From the NCBI RefSeq assembly GCF_000425945.1, contig NZ_KE384480.1:962599-1026598 (forward strand): a stretch of DNA of 64,000 nt. Direction: 5' to 3'. Numbering within the stretch: the first letter of the stretch is position 1; each line of letters starts with the position of its first letter. The DNA is from Candidatus Solirubrobacter pratensis. GTDB taxonomy: Bacteria; Actinomycetota; Thermoleophilia; Solirubrobacterales; Solirubrobacteraceae. The translations under genes and the position numbers were made by a program. Shown in pieces: positions 8,886-16,945 of this stretch. A model generated the notes under the pieces. It made no database searches, had not been told where the DNA came from, and saw only the letters and a program-made list of their open reading frames with translations.

Positions 8886-10289
8886 TCAGTCGAAGGCGAA
8901 GTACTTGGGCTCCATGAACTCCAGGAGGCCGTGGTGGCCGCCCTCGCGCCCGACGCCGCTCTGCTTGACGCCGCCGAACGGCGCCGCCGGGTCTGACACG
9001 ACGCCCCGGTTGAGGCCGACCATGCCGGTCTCGATCGCCTCCCCGACCGCCATCGCGTGGCGCAGGTCGCGGCTGTAGACGTACGCCACGAGCCCGTACT
9101 CGGTGTCGTTGGCGGCGGCGATCGCCTCCGCCTCGTCCTCGAAGGACACGATCGGCGCGACGGGGCCGAAGACCTCCTCCTCGAGGATCGCGCTGCCGGC
9201 CGGGACCCGGTCGAGCACCGTGGGCGGGTAGAAGTACCCCGGGCCGGGGAGCCGCTCGCCGCCGGCGCGCACGCGCGCCCCGCGGTCCACCGCGTCGCCG
9301 ACCAGGCGCTCGATCTTCTCGCGCGCGGCCTCGTTGATCAGCGGGCCCAGCTGCACGCCGGCCTCGAGCCCCGGGCCGACGCGGACGGCGTCCATCGCCG
9401 CGGCCAGGCCGGCGGCGAACGGCTCGGCCACCGAGGCGTGCACGTAGAAGCGGTTGGCCGCGGTGCAGGCCTCGCCGCCGTTGCGCATCTTGGCCGCCAT
9501 CGCGCCCTCGACGGCGAGCGGGATGTCGGCGTCGGCGAGCACGAGGAAGGGCGCGTTGCCGCCCAGCTCCATCGAGCAGCTGACCACGCTGCCCGCGGCC
9601 CTGCTGAGCAGCTCGCGCCCCACCTCCGTGGACCCCGTGAAGGAGAGCTTGCGCACGCGCGGGTCGTCGACCATCGCGCGCACGACCTGTCGCGACTGCG
9701 TCGTCGTGATCACGTTCACGACTCCGGGAGGCACGCCGGCCTCCTCGAGCATCGAGCAGATCAGCAGCGACGTCAGCGGCGTCTCGGCGGCGGGCTTGAG
9801 GATCACCGTGCAGCCGGCGGCGAGCGCGGGGCCGATCTTGCGCGTCGCCATCGCGGCGGGGAAGTTCCACGGCGTCACGAGCACGGAGACGCCGATCGGC
9901 TGGTTGAGCACGAGGATGCGGTGCGCCCCGCCCGGCGCGACCGAGTAGTCGCCGTTCGCGCGCACGGCCTCCTCGGAGAACCAGCGCAGGAACTCGGCCG
10001 CGTAGGCGGCCTCGCCGCGCGCCTCGGCGAGCGGCTTGCCCATCTCGCGAACGATCTGCTCGGCGACCTCGTCGAGGCGCGCGGTCATCAGGTCGAAGGC
10101 CTTGCGAAGGAGCTCGGCGCGCTCGCGCGGCGCGCGCGCGGCCCAGTCGCCGGCGGCCGCGTGGGCGGCGTCGACGGCGGCGATCCCGTCGGCCACGGAA
10201 GCCGACGGCAGCGACGTGATCACGGACCCGTCGGAGGGGTCGAGCACGTCGAAGCGACGCTCGCCGACCAAGAGCTCGGTGGTGCTCAT
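8886..10289 (-). CDS. Aldehyde dehydrogenase family protein (succinate-semialdehyde-DH-like)
   Basis: This is a 467-residue NAD(P)-dependent aldehyde dehydrogenase starting at ATG 10289. Signatures are the Asn-containing VTPWNFPAAM near residue 135, KPAAETPL near 160, the cofactor-loop FTGSTEVGR near 212, the general base in MELGGNAPF near 235, and the catalytic Cys in NGGEACTAANRF near 269. The overall pattern is closest to GabD-type semialdehyde dehydrogenases. It is the first gene of the minus-strand operon leading into DJ-1, hydrolase and Fe-ADH genes, and is divergent from a carbohydrate ABC importer. A shared operator region between them suggests joint control, so this set may process the imported compound. 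Open frame upstream of the ATG is only antisense to the importer gene. Confidence 0.92.
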   Translation of the reverse strand: MSTTELLVGERRFDVLDPSDGSVITSLPSASVADGIAAVDAAHAAAGDWAARAPRERAELLRKAFDLMTARLDEVAEQIVREMGKPLAEARGEAAYAAEFLRWFSEEAVRANGDYSVAPGGAHRILVLNQPIGVSVLVTPWNFPAAMATRKIGPALAAGCTVILKPAAETPLTSLLICSMLEEAGVPPGVVNVITTTQSRQVVRAMVDDPRVRKLSFTGSTEVGRELLSRAAGSVVSCSMELGGNAPFLVLADADIPLAVEGAMAAKMRNGGEACTAANRFYVHASVAEPFAAGLAAAMDAVRVGPGLEAGVQLGPLINEAAREKIERLVGDAVDRGARVRAGGERLPGPGYFYPPTVLDRVPAGSAILEEEVFGPVAPIVSFEDEAEAIAAANDTEYGLVAYVYSRDLRHAMAVGEAIETGMVGLNRGVVSDPAAPFGGVKQSGVGREGGHHGLLEFMEPKYFAFD

Positions 10290-10342
10290 GGGGCGAACGC
10301 TACTGGCTTGATGACAGCGAATGCAAGAACCTGCGGCGCAAT

Positions 10343-10379
10343 TTGACAAGAGTTGCAAGGAGCGCATAGATTCCTTGCA
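10343..10379 (+). promoter_or_regulatory. Promoter with overlapping inverted-repeat operator for the ABC importer operon
   Basis: TTGACA (10343-10348), an 18-nt spacer and TAGATT (10367-10372) form a good sigma-70-type promoter pointing at the solute-binding-protein gene. A perfect inverted repeat, TGCAAGGA (10354-10361) and TCCTTGCA (10372-10379), with a 10-nt spacer, covers the promoter spacer and -10 box, as expected of a repressor operator. A further TGCAAGA half-site at 10322-10328 lies nearer the divergent ALDH start. The DeoR-type regulator at the end of the importer operon is the likely binder, by inference. Confidence 0.6.
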
Positions 10380-10415
10380 GCCGGACTGCAATGTTCTGCG
10401 GTGGAGGAGGAGTTC

Positions 10416-11792
10416 ATGAAGGGCAAGCTCACGAAGGTCTGGGCGACCGGCTGCATGCTGGCCGCCGCAGGCGTGGTCGCGGCCTGCGGCGGAGGGGGAG
10501 GCGGAGGGGGCGCATCCAAGGCCGCCACGGACGCCACGTCGAAGCTCAGCAACAAGCCGATGACGTTGACGTTCCTGTGGTTCGACTGGCCACCGGCCCA
10601 CGCCCTGGAGGAGCTGGGCAAGGAGTACACGAAGACCCGTCCGAACGTGACGGTCAAGGTCAACGTCGTGCCGAACGCGCAGTGGCACGACGCGATCTTC
10701 ACGCAGTTCGCCGCTCGTAAGACCAACTTCGACATGCCCGTCCTGGACTCCCAGAACATCGGCGAGGCGGTCACGAACGGCAGCATCCTGGACATCACGG
10801 ACTTCGTGAAGAAGAACATCGACACGTCGCAGTACGACCCGTACTTCCTCGCGTCCTACGGCCAGTATCCGCAGGCGCAGACGGGCAAGCCCGACCCCAA
10901 CGCCAAGACCTACGGCCTGCCGCTGCTCGGCGACACGTGGGCGATGATCTGGCGCAAGGACCTGATGGGCGACACGCCTCCCGCGACGTGGGACGACATG
11001 ATCAAGGCCGCCAAGAAGTGCCAGGACGACCACCCGGGCATGAGCGGCCTCGCGTTCCACCAGGCCGGCACCAGCGACGCGGCGGCCGTGACGTACAACA
11101 CGGTCAACGCGCTCTACGGCGGCGAGCTGTGGGATCCGGCCAACCGCAAGATCGACGGCGTCATCAACAACGCCGCCGGCAAGAAGGCGATGCACGTCCT
11201 GACCGACGAGATGGTGCCGCTCACGCCCAAGGGCTCGAGCAACTGGTTCATCGACGAGGTCAACGCCGCGATCAGCCAGGGCAAGGTCTGCGTCGGCTTC
11301 AACTGGATCGCCGCGATGGGCGGCCTGCTGGACCCGAAGAGCTCCAAGCTCGGCAAGACCAAGGAAGAGATCCTCAAGAAGCTCGACTTCGCCGCGCTGC
11401 CCAAGCAGGACACCGACAAGGTGCCGCTCGGCGGCATGGGCCTGCACATCTCGAAGTACATCCCGGCCGACCATCAGGCCGAGGCGCTGAACTTCATGAA
11501 GTGGTTCCAGACGCCCGCGGCCCAGAAGAAGTGGGCGCAGCTCGGTGGCGTGCCGGCCCGTAACGACGTCCTGAACTCGCCCGACTTCCTCGACGTCCTG
11601 CCGTACAACCACGTGTTCACCGAGTCGGTTCCGCGCCTGAAGGACTTCTGGAACCTGCCGGAGTACGCGAAGCTCCTCAATGTCCACTCGACCCAGGTCA
11701 ACGCCGCGATCAGCGGCACCGAGAAGCCCGACGCGGCGCTCGACAAGCTGGCCAAGGACGAGCAGGCCATCCTCGACGAGAGCGGCCACTAA
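10416..11792 (+). CDS. ABC transporter extracellular solute-binding lipoprotein (family 1)
   Basis: The 458-residue protein starts at ATG 10416, preceded by GGAGGAGG. It has a lipoprotein signal peptide: basic MKGKLTKVW, a hydrophobic core and a lipobox VVAAC near residues 19-23, followed by a Gly-rich linker. The rest is a type 1 solute-binding protein of the sugar/polyol class, with LTFLWFDWPPAHALEELGKEY near residue 55 and YGLPLLGDTWAMIWRKDL near 165. It should capture a carbohydrate, polyol or related solute outside the membrane and deliver it to the two permeases encoded next. A strong hairpin follows the gene, a common device giving more binding protein than permease. The ligand cannot be assigned. 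Confidence 0.92.
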   Translation: MKGKLTKVWATGCMLAAAGVVAACGGGGGGGGASKAATDATSKLSNKPMTLTFLWFDWPPAHALEELGKEYTKTRPNVTVKVNVVPNAQWHDAIFTQFAARKTNFDMPVLDSQNIGEAVTNGSILDITDFVKKNIDTSQYDPYFLASYGQYPQAQTGKPDPNAKTYGLPLLGDTWAMIWRKDLMGDTPPATWDDMIKAAKKCQDDHPGMSGLAFHQAGTSDAAAVTYNTVNALYGGELWDPANRKIDGVINNAAGKKAMHVLTDEMVPLTPKGSSNWFIDEVNAAISQGKVCVGFNWIAAMGGLLDPKSSKLGKTKEEILKKLDFAALPKQDTDKVPLGGMGLHISKYIPADHQAEALNFMKWFQTPAAQKKWAQLGGVPARNDVLNSPDFLDVLPYNHVFTESVPRLKDFWNLPEYAKLLNVHSTQVNAAISGTEKPDAALDKLAKDEQAILDESGH

Positions 11793-11808
11793 GCAAGCAG
11801 CGAGCCCA

Positions 11809-11842
11809 GGGAGGCCGGGATCTCACCCGGACCCGGCCTCCC
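11809..11842 (+). terminator. Intercistronic stem-loop after the solute-binding-protein gene
   Basis: GGGAGGCCGGG (11809-11819) and CCCGGCCTCCC (11832-11842) form a perfect 11-bp stem with a 12-nt loop in the 87-nt gap between the binding-protein and permease genes. There is no U-tract. By analogy with other binding-protein operons it probably stabilizes the upstream mRNA or partly terminates transcription, skewing expression toward the binding protein. Confidence 0.65.
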
Positions 11843-11879
11843 GTCCGCACCGTTCGCACTCGCTTTCTCGCTCACCGAC

Positions 11880-12833
11880 ATGGCCGACACGCTTCAATCA
11901 CCATCCACCGCTCCCCCGCCCGTCGAGAAGCTGCAGGCGCCGCCCGCGGCGGCCCGCTTCCGCTTCCTGACCGACCGGTGGCTCGCCGGCCTGTTCATCT
12001 CGCCGGCGCTGGCGCTGCTGCTGTTCCTCTCGATCTGGCCGCTGATCTGGCTCGTCCGGCTGTCGTTCACCGACTACTCGGTGACGCGCGACGTTCCCGC
12101 CAGCTTCATCGGGCTCCACAACTACGTCGACGTCCTGACGTCCGATGAGACGCACAAGCGCGCGCTGACCACGCTGATCTTCGTCGTGGGTGCCGTCGCC
12201 CTGCAGACCCTGCTGGGCTTCGCGATCGCCTACCTGATCTCGCGCCGGGTCAAGGGCCGCGGCGCGCTCACCACGCTGTTCCTGATCCCGATGATGCTCT
12301 CGCCGGTCGTCGTCGGCCTGTTCTGGAAGTTCATGCTCGACGTGCAGTTCGGCGTCCTGAACTCGTTCACCGACAGCCTCGGGCTGGGACGGGCGGAGTG
12401 GCTCACCAACCAGACCCTGGCGCTGTTCTCGCTGGTGATCGTCGACACGTGGCAGTGGACGCCGTTCATCATGCTGATCGCGCTCGCGGGGCTGACGGCG
12501 GTGCCCAAGTACCTCTACGAGGCCGCGGAGATCGACCGCGCGTCGGAGTGGTTCAAGTTCCGCCGGATCACGTTCCCGCTCGTCTGGCCACTGCTGCTGA
12601 TCGCGATCATGTTCCGCGCGATCGAGGCCTTCCGGCTCTTCGACCTGGTCTACATCCTCACGGGCGGCGGCCCCGGCGGCACCACCGAGACGCTCTCGTT
12701 CCAGGTCTACAAGATCGCGTTCTTCGGCTTCGACACCGGGCGCGCGTCCGCCTACGGCGTGCTGATGGTGATCGTGGTCACGATCGCCGCGCAGATCTAC
12801 CTGCGCTACCTCAACCGTCTTCAGGAGCGCTGA
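11880..12833 (+). CDS. Carbohydrate ABC transporter permease, MalF/UgpA type
   Basis: The 317-residue protein has a Pro-rich cytoplasmic N-terminus and six predicted membrane helices starting at about residue 38 (LAGLFISPALALLLFLS). The EAA loop that docks the ATPase is seen as YEAAEIDRASEWFKFRRITFP near residue 218. The family-typical LTGGGPGGTTETLSF motif follows near 260. It forms the inner-membrane channel with the next gene product. Its stop overlaps the next start by 1 nt (TGATG). The import substrate is set by the binding protein and is unknown. Confidence 0.93.
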   Translation: MADTLQSPSTAPPPVEKLQAPPAAARFRFLTDRWLAGLFISPALALLLFLSIWPLIWLVRLSFTDYSVTRDVPASFIGLHNYVDVLTSDETHKRALTTLIFVVGAVALQTLLGFAIAYLISRRVKGRGALTTLFLIPMMLSPVVVGLFWKFMLDVQFGVLNSFTDSLGLGRAEWLTNQTLALFSLVIVDTWQWTPFIMLIALAGLTAVPKYLYEAAEIDRASEWFKFRRITFPLVWPLLLIAIMFRAIEAFRLFDLVYILTGGGPGGTTETLSFQVYKIAFFGFDTGRASAYGVLMVIVVTIAAQIYLRYLNRLQER

Positions 12834-13738
12834 TGGCTGCGCACATCCAACCGGCCGGCATGGCCGACGAGGGGATCGCCGGCGAGACCGCCACCCCGCC
12901 TGTGCGGCGCCGCCGCAAGCTCGGCACGGGCATCGAGATCGTGCTGCTGACGATCATCGCGATCGTGATGCTGTTCCCCGTTCTGTGGATGCTGGAGACG
13001 GCGCTCAAGGACACCAAGGACATCTACGCCGTGCCCGCGAAGGTGTTCAACTTCAAGCCGACGCTGGAGCACATCAAGGACGTGTTCAGCTCCAGCTCGC
13101 CGGTCGCGAAGGGCTTCAAGAACTCGGTCATCGTCGCCGGCTTCTCGACGATCATCGCGACGGTCCTCGGCGTCCCGGCCGCGTGGGCGTACTCACGCTT
13201 CCAGATCAAGGGCAAGAAGGACCAGCTGTTCTTCATCCTCTCGACGCGCTTCATGCCGCCCGTCGTGGTCGTGATCCCGATCTTCCTGATGTTCCGCGAC
13301 CTCAACCTGCTGGACACCCAGCTCGGCCTGATCCTCGTCTACGCGGCCTTCAATCTGCCGTTCACGATCTGGATGATGAAGGGCTTCGTCGACGAGGTGC
13401 CCTCGGAGTACGAGGACGCCTCGATGCTCGACGGCTACTCGCGCTTCGAGTCCTTCTGGCGCGTCACGATGCCGCTGCTGATCCCGGGCATCGCCGCCAC
13501 CGCGGTGTTCGCGCTGATCTTCTCCTGGAACGAGTTCGTGTTCTCGATCTTCCTGATCACCGATCCGGACACGCGCACGGCGCCGTCCGCGATCGCGGGC
13601 CTGATCGGCGGTACGACGATCGACTGGGGGCTGGTCGCGGGCTCGGCGATGGTGTTCGCCATCCCGGTGCTGGTCTTCGCCTTCCTCGTGCGCAAGCACC
13701 TGGTGGCGGGCGTGACGCTCGGGGCGGTGAGGCGCTAA
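12833..13738 (+). CDS. Carbohydrate ABC transporter permease, MalG/UgpE type
   Basis: The 301-residue protein begins at the ATG overlapping the upstream stop. A basic segment (PVRRRRK) precedes the first helix at about residues 34-54 (IEIVLLTIIAIVMLFPVLWM). The EAA motif appears as YEDASMLDGYSRFESFWRVTMP near residue 195, and the C-terminus ends with the usual short cytoplasmic tail (VRKHLVAGVTLGAVRR). It pairs with the preceding MalF-like permease. Its stop TAA overlaps the next gene's ATG by 1 nt (TAATG). Confidence 0.93.
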   Translation: MAAHIQPAGMADEGIAGETATPPVRRRRKLGTGIEIVLLTIIAIVMLFPVLWMLETALKDTKDIYAVPAKVFNFKPTLEHIKDVFSSSSPVAKGFKNSVIVAGFSTIIATVLGVPAAWAYSRFQIKGKKDQLFFILSTRFMPPVVVVIPIFLMFRDLNLLDTQLGLILVYAAFNLPFTIWMMKGFVDEVPSEYEDASMLDGYSRFESFWRVTMPLLIPGIAATAVFALIFSWNEFVFSIFLITDPDTRTAPSAIAGLIGGTTIDWGLVAGSAMVFAIPVLVFAFLVRKHLVAGVTLGAVRR

Positions 13739-14811
13739 TGGCCGAAGTCTTGGTCAAGCGCCTGCACAAGGCGTTCCCGGACGGGACCGTCGCGGTCGAG
13801 CGGCTGGACCTGACGATCGGCGACGGCGAGCTGTTCGTGATGCTCGGCCCGTCGGGCTGCGGCAAGACGACGACGCTGCGCTGCATCGCCGGCCTCGAGC
13901 AGGAGACCTCGGGCGAGATCCGCATCGGCGACCAGGTCGTCAGCGGGCTGCGGCCGTCGCAGCGCGACATCGCGATGGTGTTCCAGTTCTACGCGCTGTA
14001 TCCGCATCTGAGCGTCCGCGACAACATGGCCTTCCCGCTGCGCGCGGCGGGGCGGCCGGAGTCGGAGGTCAACGAGCGCGTCGCGGAGGCGGCGCGCATG
14101 CTCCAGCTCGAGCCGTTCCTGACGCGCAGGCCGGCCCGGCTCTCGGGCGGCGAGCAGCAGCGCGTCGCGCTCGGCCGCGCGATGGTCCGCCAGCCGAAGG
14201 CGTTCCTGATGGACGAGCCGCTGACCAACCTCGACGCGGAGCTGCGCGCCGACATGCGCGCGGAGGTCAAGCACCTCCAGCAGCGGCTCAATACGACGAT
14301 GGTCTACGTCACCCACGATCAGACCGAGGCGATGGCCCTGGGTGACCGGATCGCGATCCTCAACAAGGGCAAGCTGGAGCAGATCGGCGCCCCGATGGAG
14401 GTCTACGAGCGCCCGGCGACCCTGTTCGCCGCGCGCTTCATCGGCTCCCCGCCGATGAACCTGATCGAGGCCGAGGTCACCAACGGCCACCTGACGGCGG
14501 CCGGCGGAATGAAGATCGCTGCGCCCGACGGCCTCGAGCGCGGCGACCGCGTGATCGCAGGCGTGCGGCCGGAGCGCTTCACCGTGTCGTCGCCCGCCGC
14601 GGCCGACCCCGAGTCCGTGCGCGGGCGCATCGTCTCGCGCGAGGCGCTCGGCGACGAGACCATCTACGTGGTGCACACGGAGGCCGGGCTGCTGCACGTT
14701 CGCATGCCCCCCACCGCCCGCTTCGAGGAGGAGCAGATCGTGGCCGTGCGCCACCAGGGCGCCGCTCCGCCGGCGTACGACCCGCAGACCGAGCAGGTGG
14801 TGAGCCGATGA
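13738..14811 (+). CDS. ABC transporter ATP-binding protein, UgpC/MalK type (complete active site)
   Basis: The 357-residue ATPase has a full set of motifs: Walker A GPSGCGKTT near residues 37-45, Q-loop VFQFYALYPHL near 80, signature LSGGEQQR near 135, Walker B FLMDEPLTNLD near 157, and the switch His in VTHDQTEAM near 192. A C-terminal regulatory (TOBE-like) domain follows from about residue 240. It energizes the two permeases encoded just upstream. The gene is followed with a 4-nt overlap by a second, different ATPase gene, so the transporter may use a heterodimer. Confidence 0.93.
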   Translation: MAEVLVKRLHKAFPDGTVAVERLDLTIGDGELFVMLGPSGCGKTTTLRCIAGLEQETSGEIRIGDQVVSGLRPSQRDIAMVFQFYALYPHLSVRDNMAFPLRAAGRPESEVNERVAEAARMLQLEPFLTRRPARLSGGEQQRVALGRAMVRQPKAFLMDEPLTNLDAELRADMRAEVKHLQQRLNTTMVYVTHDQTEAMALGDRIAILNKGKLEQIGAPMEVYERPATLFAARFIGSPPMNLIEAEVTNGHLTAAGGMKIAAPDGLERGDRVIAGVRPERFTVSSPAAADPESVRGRIVSREALGDETIYVVHTEAGLLHVRMPPTARFEEEQIVAVRHQGAAPPAYDPQTEQVVSR

Positions 14812-15875
14812 CCTCCGCGATCGTCGCGAGCGGCATCTCGAAGTCCTTCGGCGAGGTCGAGGCGCTCAAGGACCTCGAGCTCGACGTCCCCGAGGGCGCG
14901 TTCTTCGTGCTGCTCGGCCCGTCGGGCGCGGGCAAGACCACGACGCTGCGGGTGATCGCCGGGCTGGAGAAGCCCGACATGGGCTCGGTCCACCTGACCG
15001 GGATCGAGGCCACGAAGGCGACGCCGGCCGAGCGCGACCTGGCGATGGTGTTCCAGAGCTACGCGCTCTATCCGAAGCAGACGGCGGCGCAGAACATCGC
15101 CTCGCCGCTGCGGGCGCGGCGTATGTCCAAGGCCGACATCGACGCCGCCGTCAAGCGGGTGAGCGAGCTGCTGCACATCGAGCCGCTGCTGGAGCGCAAG
15201 CCGTCGCAGATGTCCGGCGGCGAGATGCAGCGCGTCGCGCTGGGCAGGGCGCTCGTGCGCGACCCGCGCGCGTTCCTGATGGACGAGCCGCTGACGAACC
15301 TGGACCTCAAGCTGCGCGTGGAGATGCGGACCGAGCTCACGCGCATCCACCGCTCGCTGGGGCGCACGTTCCTGTACGTCACCAACGATCAGGTCGAGGC
15401 CATGTCGATGGCCGACCAGGTCGCGGTGCTGCGTGCCGGGACGGTCCAGCAGGTCGGCACGCCCACGGAGATCTACGACCACCCGGCCAACCGCTGGGTG
15501 GCGACGTTCGTCGGCAGCCCGCGCATGAACCTGCTGCAGTGCACGGCCAACGGGCGCCTGGAGGGCAAGGGCTGGTCGCTGCCCAACCCGGGCTTCGGGG
15601 TCCAAGGCGACCGCCCGGCGCTGCTCGGCGTGCGCTCGGAGGACCTCTCGCTCGACGTGCGCGACGAGGCGGCCGGATTGGACGGCCGCGTCTACGCGGT
15701 CGAGCCGCTGGGCGACCGCACGCTCGTCGACATCGAGGTCGGCGACCACCGCGTCGTCGTCAAGGCGCCGCCCACGAGCCGGTACGCCGTGGGCGAGCAG
15801 GTGCGCGCCTCGGTGGCGCTGGATCGTGTCCACCTGTTCGACGCCGGCACCGAGTCGGCCATCGCCCGCCGATGA
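14808..15875 (+). CDS. Second ABC transporter ATP-binding protein, switch His replaced by Asn
   Basis: The 355-residue protein is a paralogue of the preceding ATPase. It keeps Walker A GPSGAGKTT, signature MSGGEMQR and Walker B FLMDEPLTNLD with its Glu, but the H-loop reads VTNDQVEAM: the switch histidine is Asn at about residue 192. In ABC ATPases this His contacts the ATP gamma-phosphate, so one site of a heterodimer would be weakened. A C-terminal TOBE-like domain is present. Operons with two non-identical MalK/UgpC-type ATPases are known for glycerol and polyol importers in proteobacteria; whether this is the same type is inference. It overlaps both neighbours by 4 nt. Confidence 0.9.
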   Translation: MTSAIVASGISKSFGEVEALKDLELDVPEGAFFVLLGPSGAGKTTTLRVIAGLEKPDMGSVHLTGIEATKATPAERDLAMVFQSYALYPKQTAAQNIASPLRARRMSKADIDAAVKRVSELLHIEPLLERKPSQMSGGEMQRVALGRALVRDPRAFLMDEPLTNLDLKLRVEMRTELTRIHRSLGRTFLYVTNDQVEAMSMADQVAVLRAGTVQQVGTPTEIYDHPANRWVATFVGSPRMNLLQCTANGRLEGKGWSLPNPGFGVQGDRPALLGVRSEDLSLDVRDEAAGLDGRVYAVEPLGDRTLVDIEVGDHRVVVKAPPTSRYAVGEQVRASVALDRVHLFDAGTESAIARR

Positions 15876-16684
15876 TCGAGTCGCCCCTTCCGCCGGGGCT
15901 CCGGCGCGCTCGGATCCTCGAGCGCGTCCAGCGCGACGGCAGCGCGTCGCTGGCGGACCTGGCCAACGACTACGCCGTCTCGCCCGTCACCGTCCACCGC
16001 GACCTCGAGCTGCTGTCGGGCGAGGGCCTGCTCGAGCGCGTGCACGGCGGTGCGCGCGCGCTGCCGGGGTCGCGGCCGCGGATCGAGACGGCGTGGAACG
16101 CCCGCGTGCGGACGGCCGGACCGCAGAAGGACGCGATCGCGCAGCGCGCGCGGGGGATCGTGGAGGACGGGACGACGGTGTTCGTCGACGCGTCCACGAC
16201 GGGACTGGCGCTCGTGCGCCAGCTCGAGCTCGCGCCGCCGCGCGAGCTGACGCTCGTCACCAACTCGCCCGCGATCGCCCTCGGCGTGACGGCGGAGTCG
16301 ATCCACGTGATCGTCACGCCGGGCGAGCTCAATCAGCACATGCGCGTCCTGACCGGCCGCTGGACGGTCGACTTCCTGAGCGAGCTGAACGTCGCGACGG
16401 CGTTCATCTCCGCCGCGGGCATAACGCTGGAGCACGGAATCACGACGTCGCGCAAGGCGATCGCCGACGCGCTCAACGCCGCCGTCGCCGTCGCGGCGCA
16501 GACCGTCGCGCTGATCGACTCGTCGAAGTTCCGCCGCGCCTCGCTTCTGGCCGTCGCGCCCGCCGAGTCGCTCGATCTCGTGATCACCGACGACGGGCTC
16601 GACGCGGTCGCGATCGACGAGTTCCGCCAGGCCGGCGTCAAGCTCGCCGTCGCGGCCGTCGCGGCCGTCGCCGGCGAGGACTAG
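15872..16684 (+). CDS. DeoR/GlpR-family transcriptional regulator
   Basis: The 270-residue regulator starts at ATG 15872, overlapping the ATPase stop (ATGA). The N-terminal helix-turn-helix (RARILERVQRDGSASLADLA, then SPVTVHRDLELLSGEGLLERVHGGA) is typical of DeoR. The C-terminal sugar-phosphate-binding domain has an isomerase-like fold, with VFVDASTTGLALVRQL near residue 105, TLVTNSPAIAL near 130 and SSKFRRASL near 220. These regulators usually repress transport and catabolic operons until a phosphorylated sugar or polyol accumulates. The inverted repeat in the operon promoter at 10354-10379 is the best candidate operator. Confidence 0.92.
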   Translation: MIESPLPPGLRRARILERVQRDGSASLADLANDYAVSPVTVHRDLELLSGEGLLERVHGGARALPGSRPRIETAWNARVRTAGPQKDAIAQRARGIVEDGTTVFVDASTTGLALVRQLELAPPRELTLVTNSPAIALGVTAESIHVIVTPGELNQHMRVLTGRWTVDFLSELNVATAFISAAGITLEHGITTSRKAIADALNAAVAVAAQTVALIDSSKFRRASLLAVAPAESLDLVITDDGLDAVAIDEFRQAGVKLAVAAVAAVAGED

Positions 16685-16902
16685 GACTCGCGCTCGGCGC
16701 GCTCCCCGGCGGCCGTTCCGGCCATGTGGACGCGCTCGGGCTCGGGTTGATCGACGTGTTTGTGCTCCGGCCGCTCCGCCTCGGTCTCGCGCTCCGTCTT
16801 GCGCAGCGTCAGCGCGCCACCGGTGAGGTAGAGCGCGATGCCGAGCACGGCCGCGACGGCGAGGATGATGAGCAGCAGGAGGATTGCGATGCCGCCTTCC
16901 AT
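16681..16902 (-). CDS. Small single-span membrane protein, function unknown
   Basis: The 73-residue product has one strong hydrophobic segment at residues 4-31 (IAILLLLIILAVAAVLGIAL and a little beyond). A highly charged, Glu/Arg/His-rich tail (RKTERETEAERPEHKHVD) follows, probably cytoplasmic. I do not recognise the family. The stop overlaps the convergent DeoR-type gene by 4 nt. The clear membrane-plus-charged-tail pattern supports a real gene, but the small size leaves some doubt. Confidence 0.55.
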   Translation of the reverse strand: MEGGIAILLLLIILAVAAVLGIALYLTGGALTLRKTERETEAERPEHKHVDQPEPERVHMAGTAAGERAERES

Positions 16903-16945
16903 GTCGTTGGACCTACCCGGAGCCGGCGCGTCCGACGCGCCCGGG

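Noticed and set aside
8886..11789. Very long minus-strand open frame running from the ALDH gene through the solute-binding-protein gene
   Set aside because: Only the part to 10289 is ALDH; the rest is antisense to a well-supported lipoprotein gene and has low-complexity Arg/Val/Leu/Asp composition typical of high-GC shadow frames.
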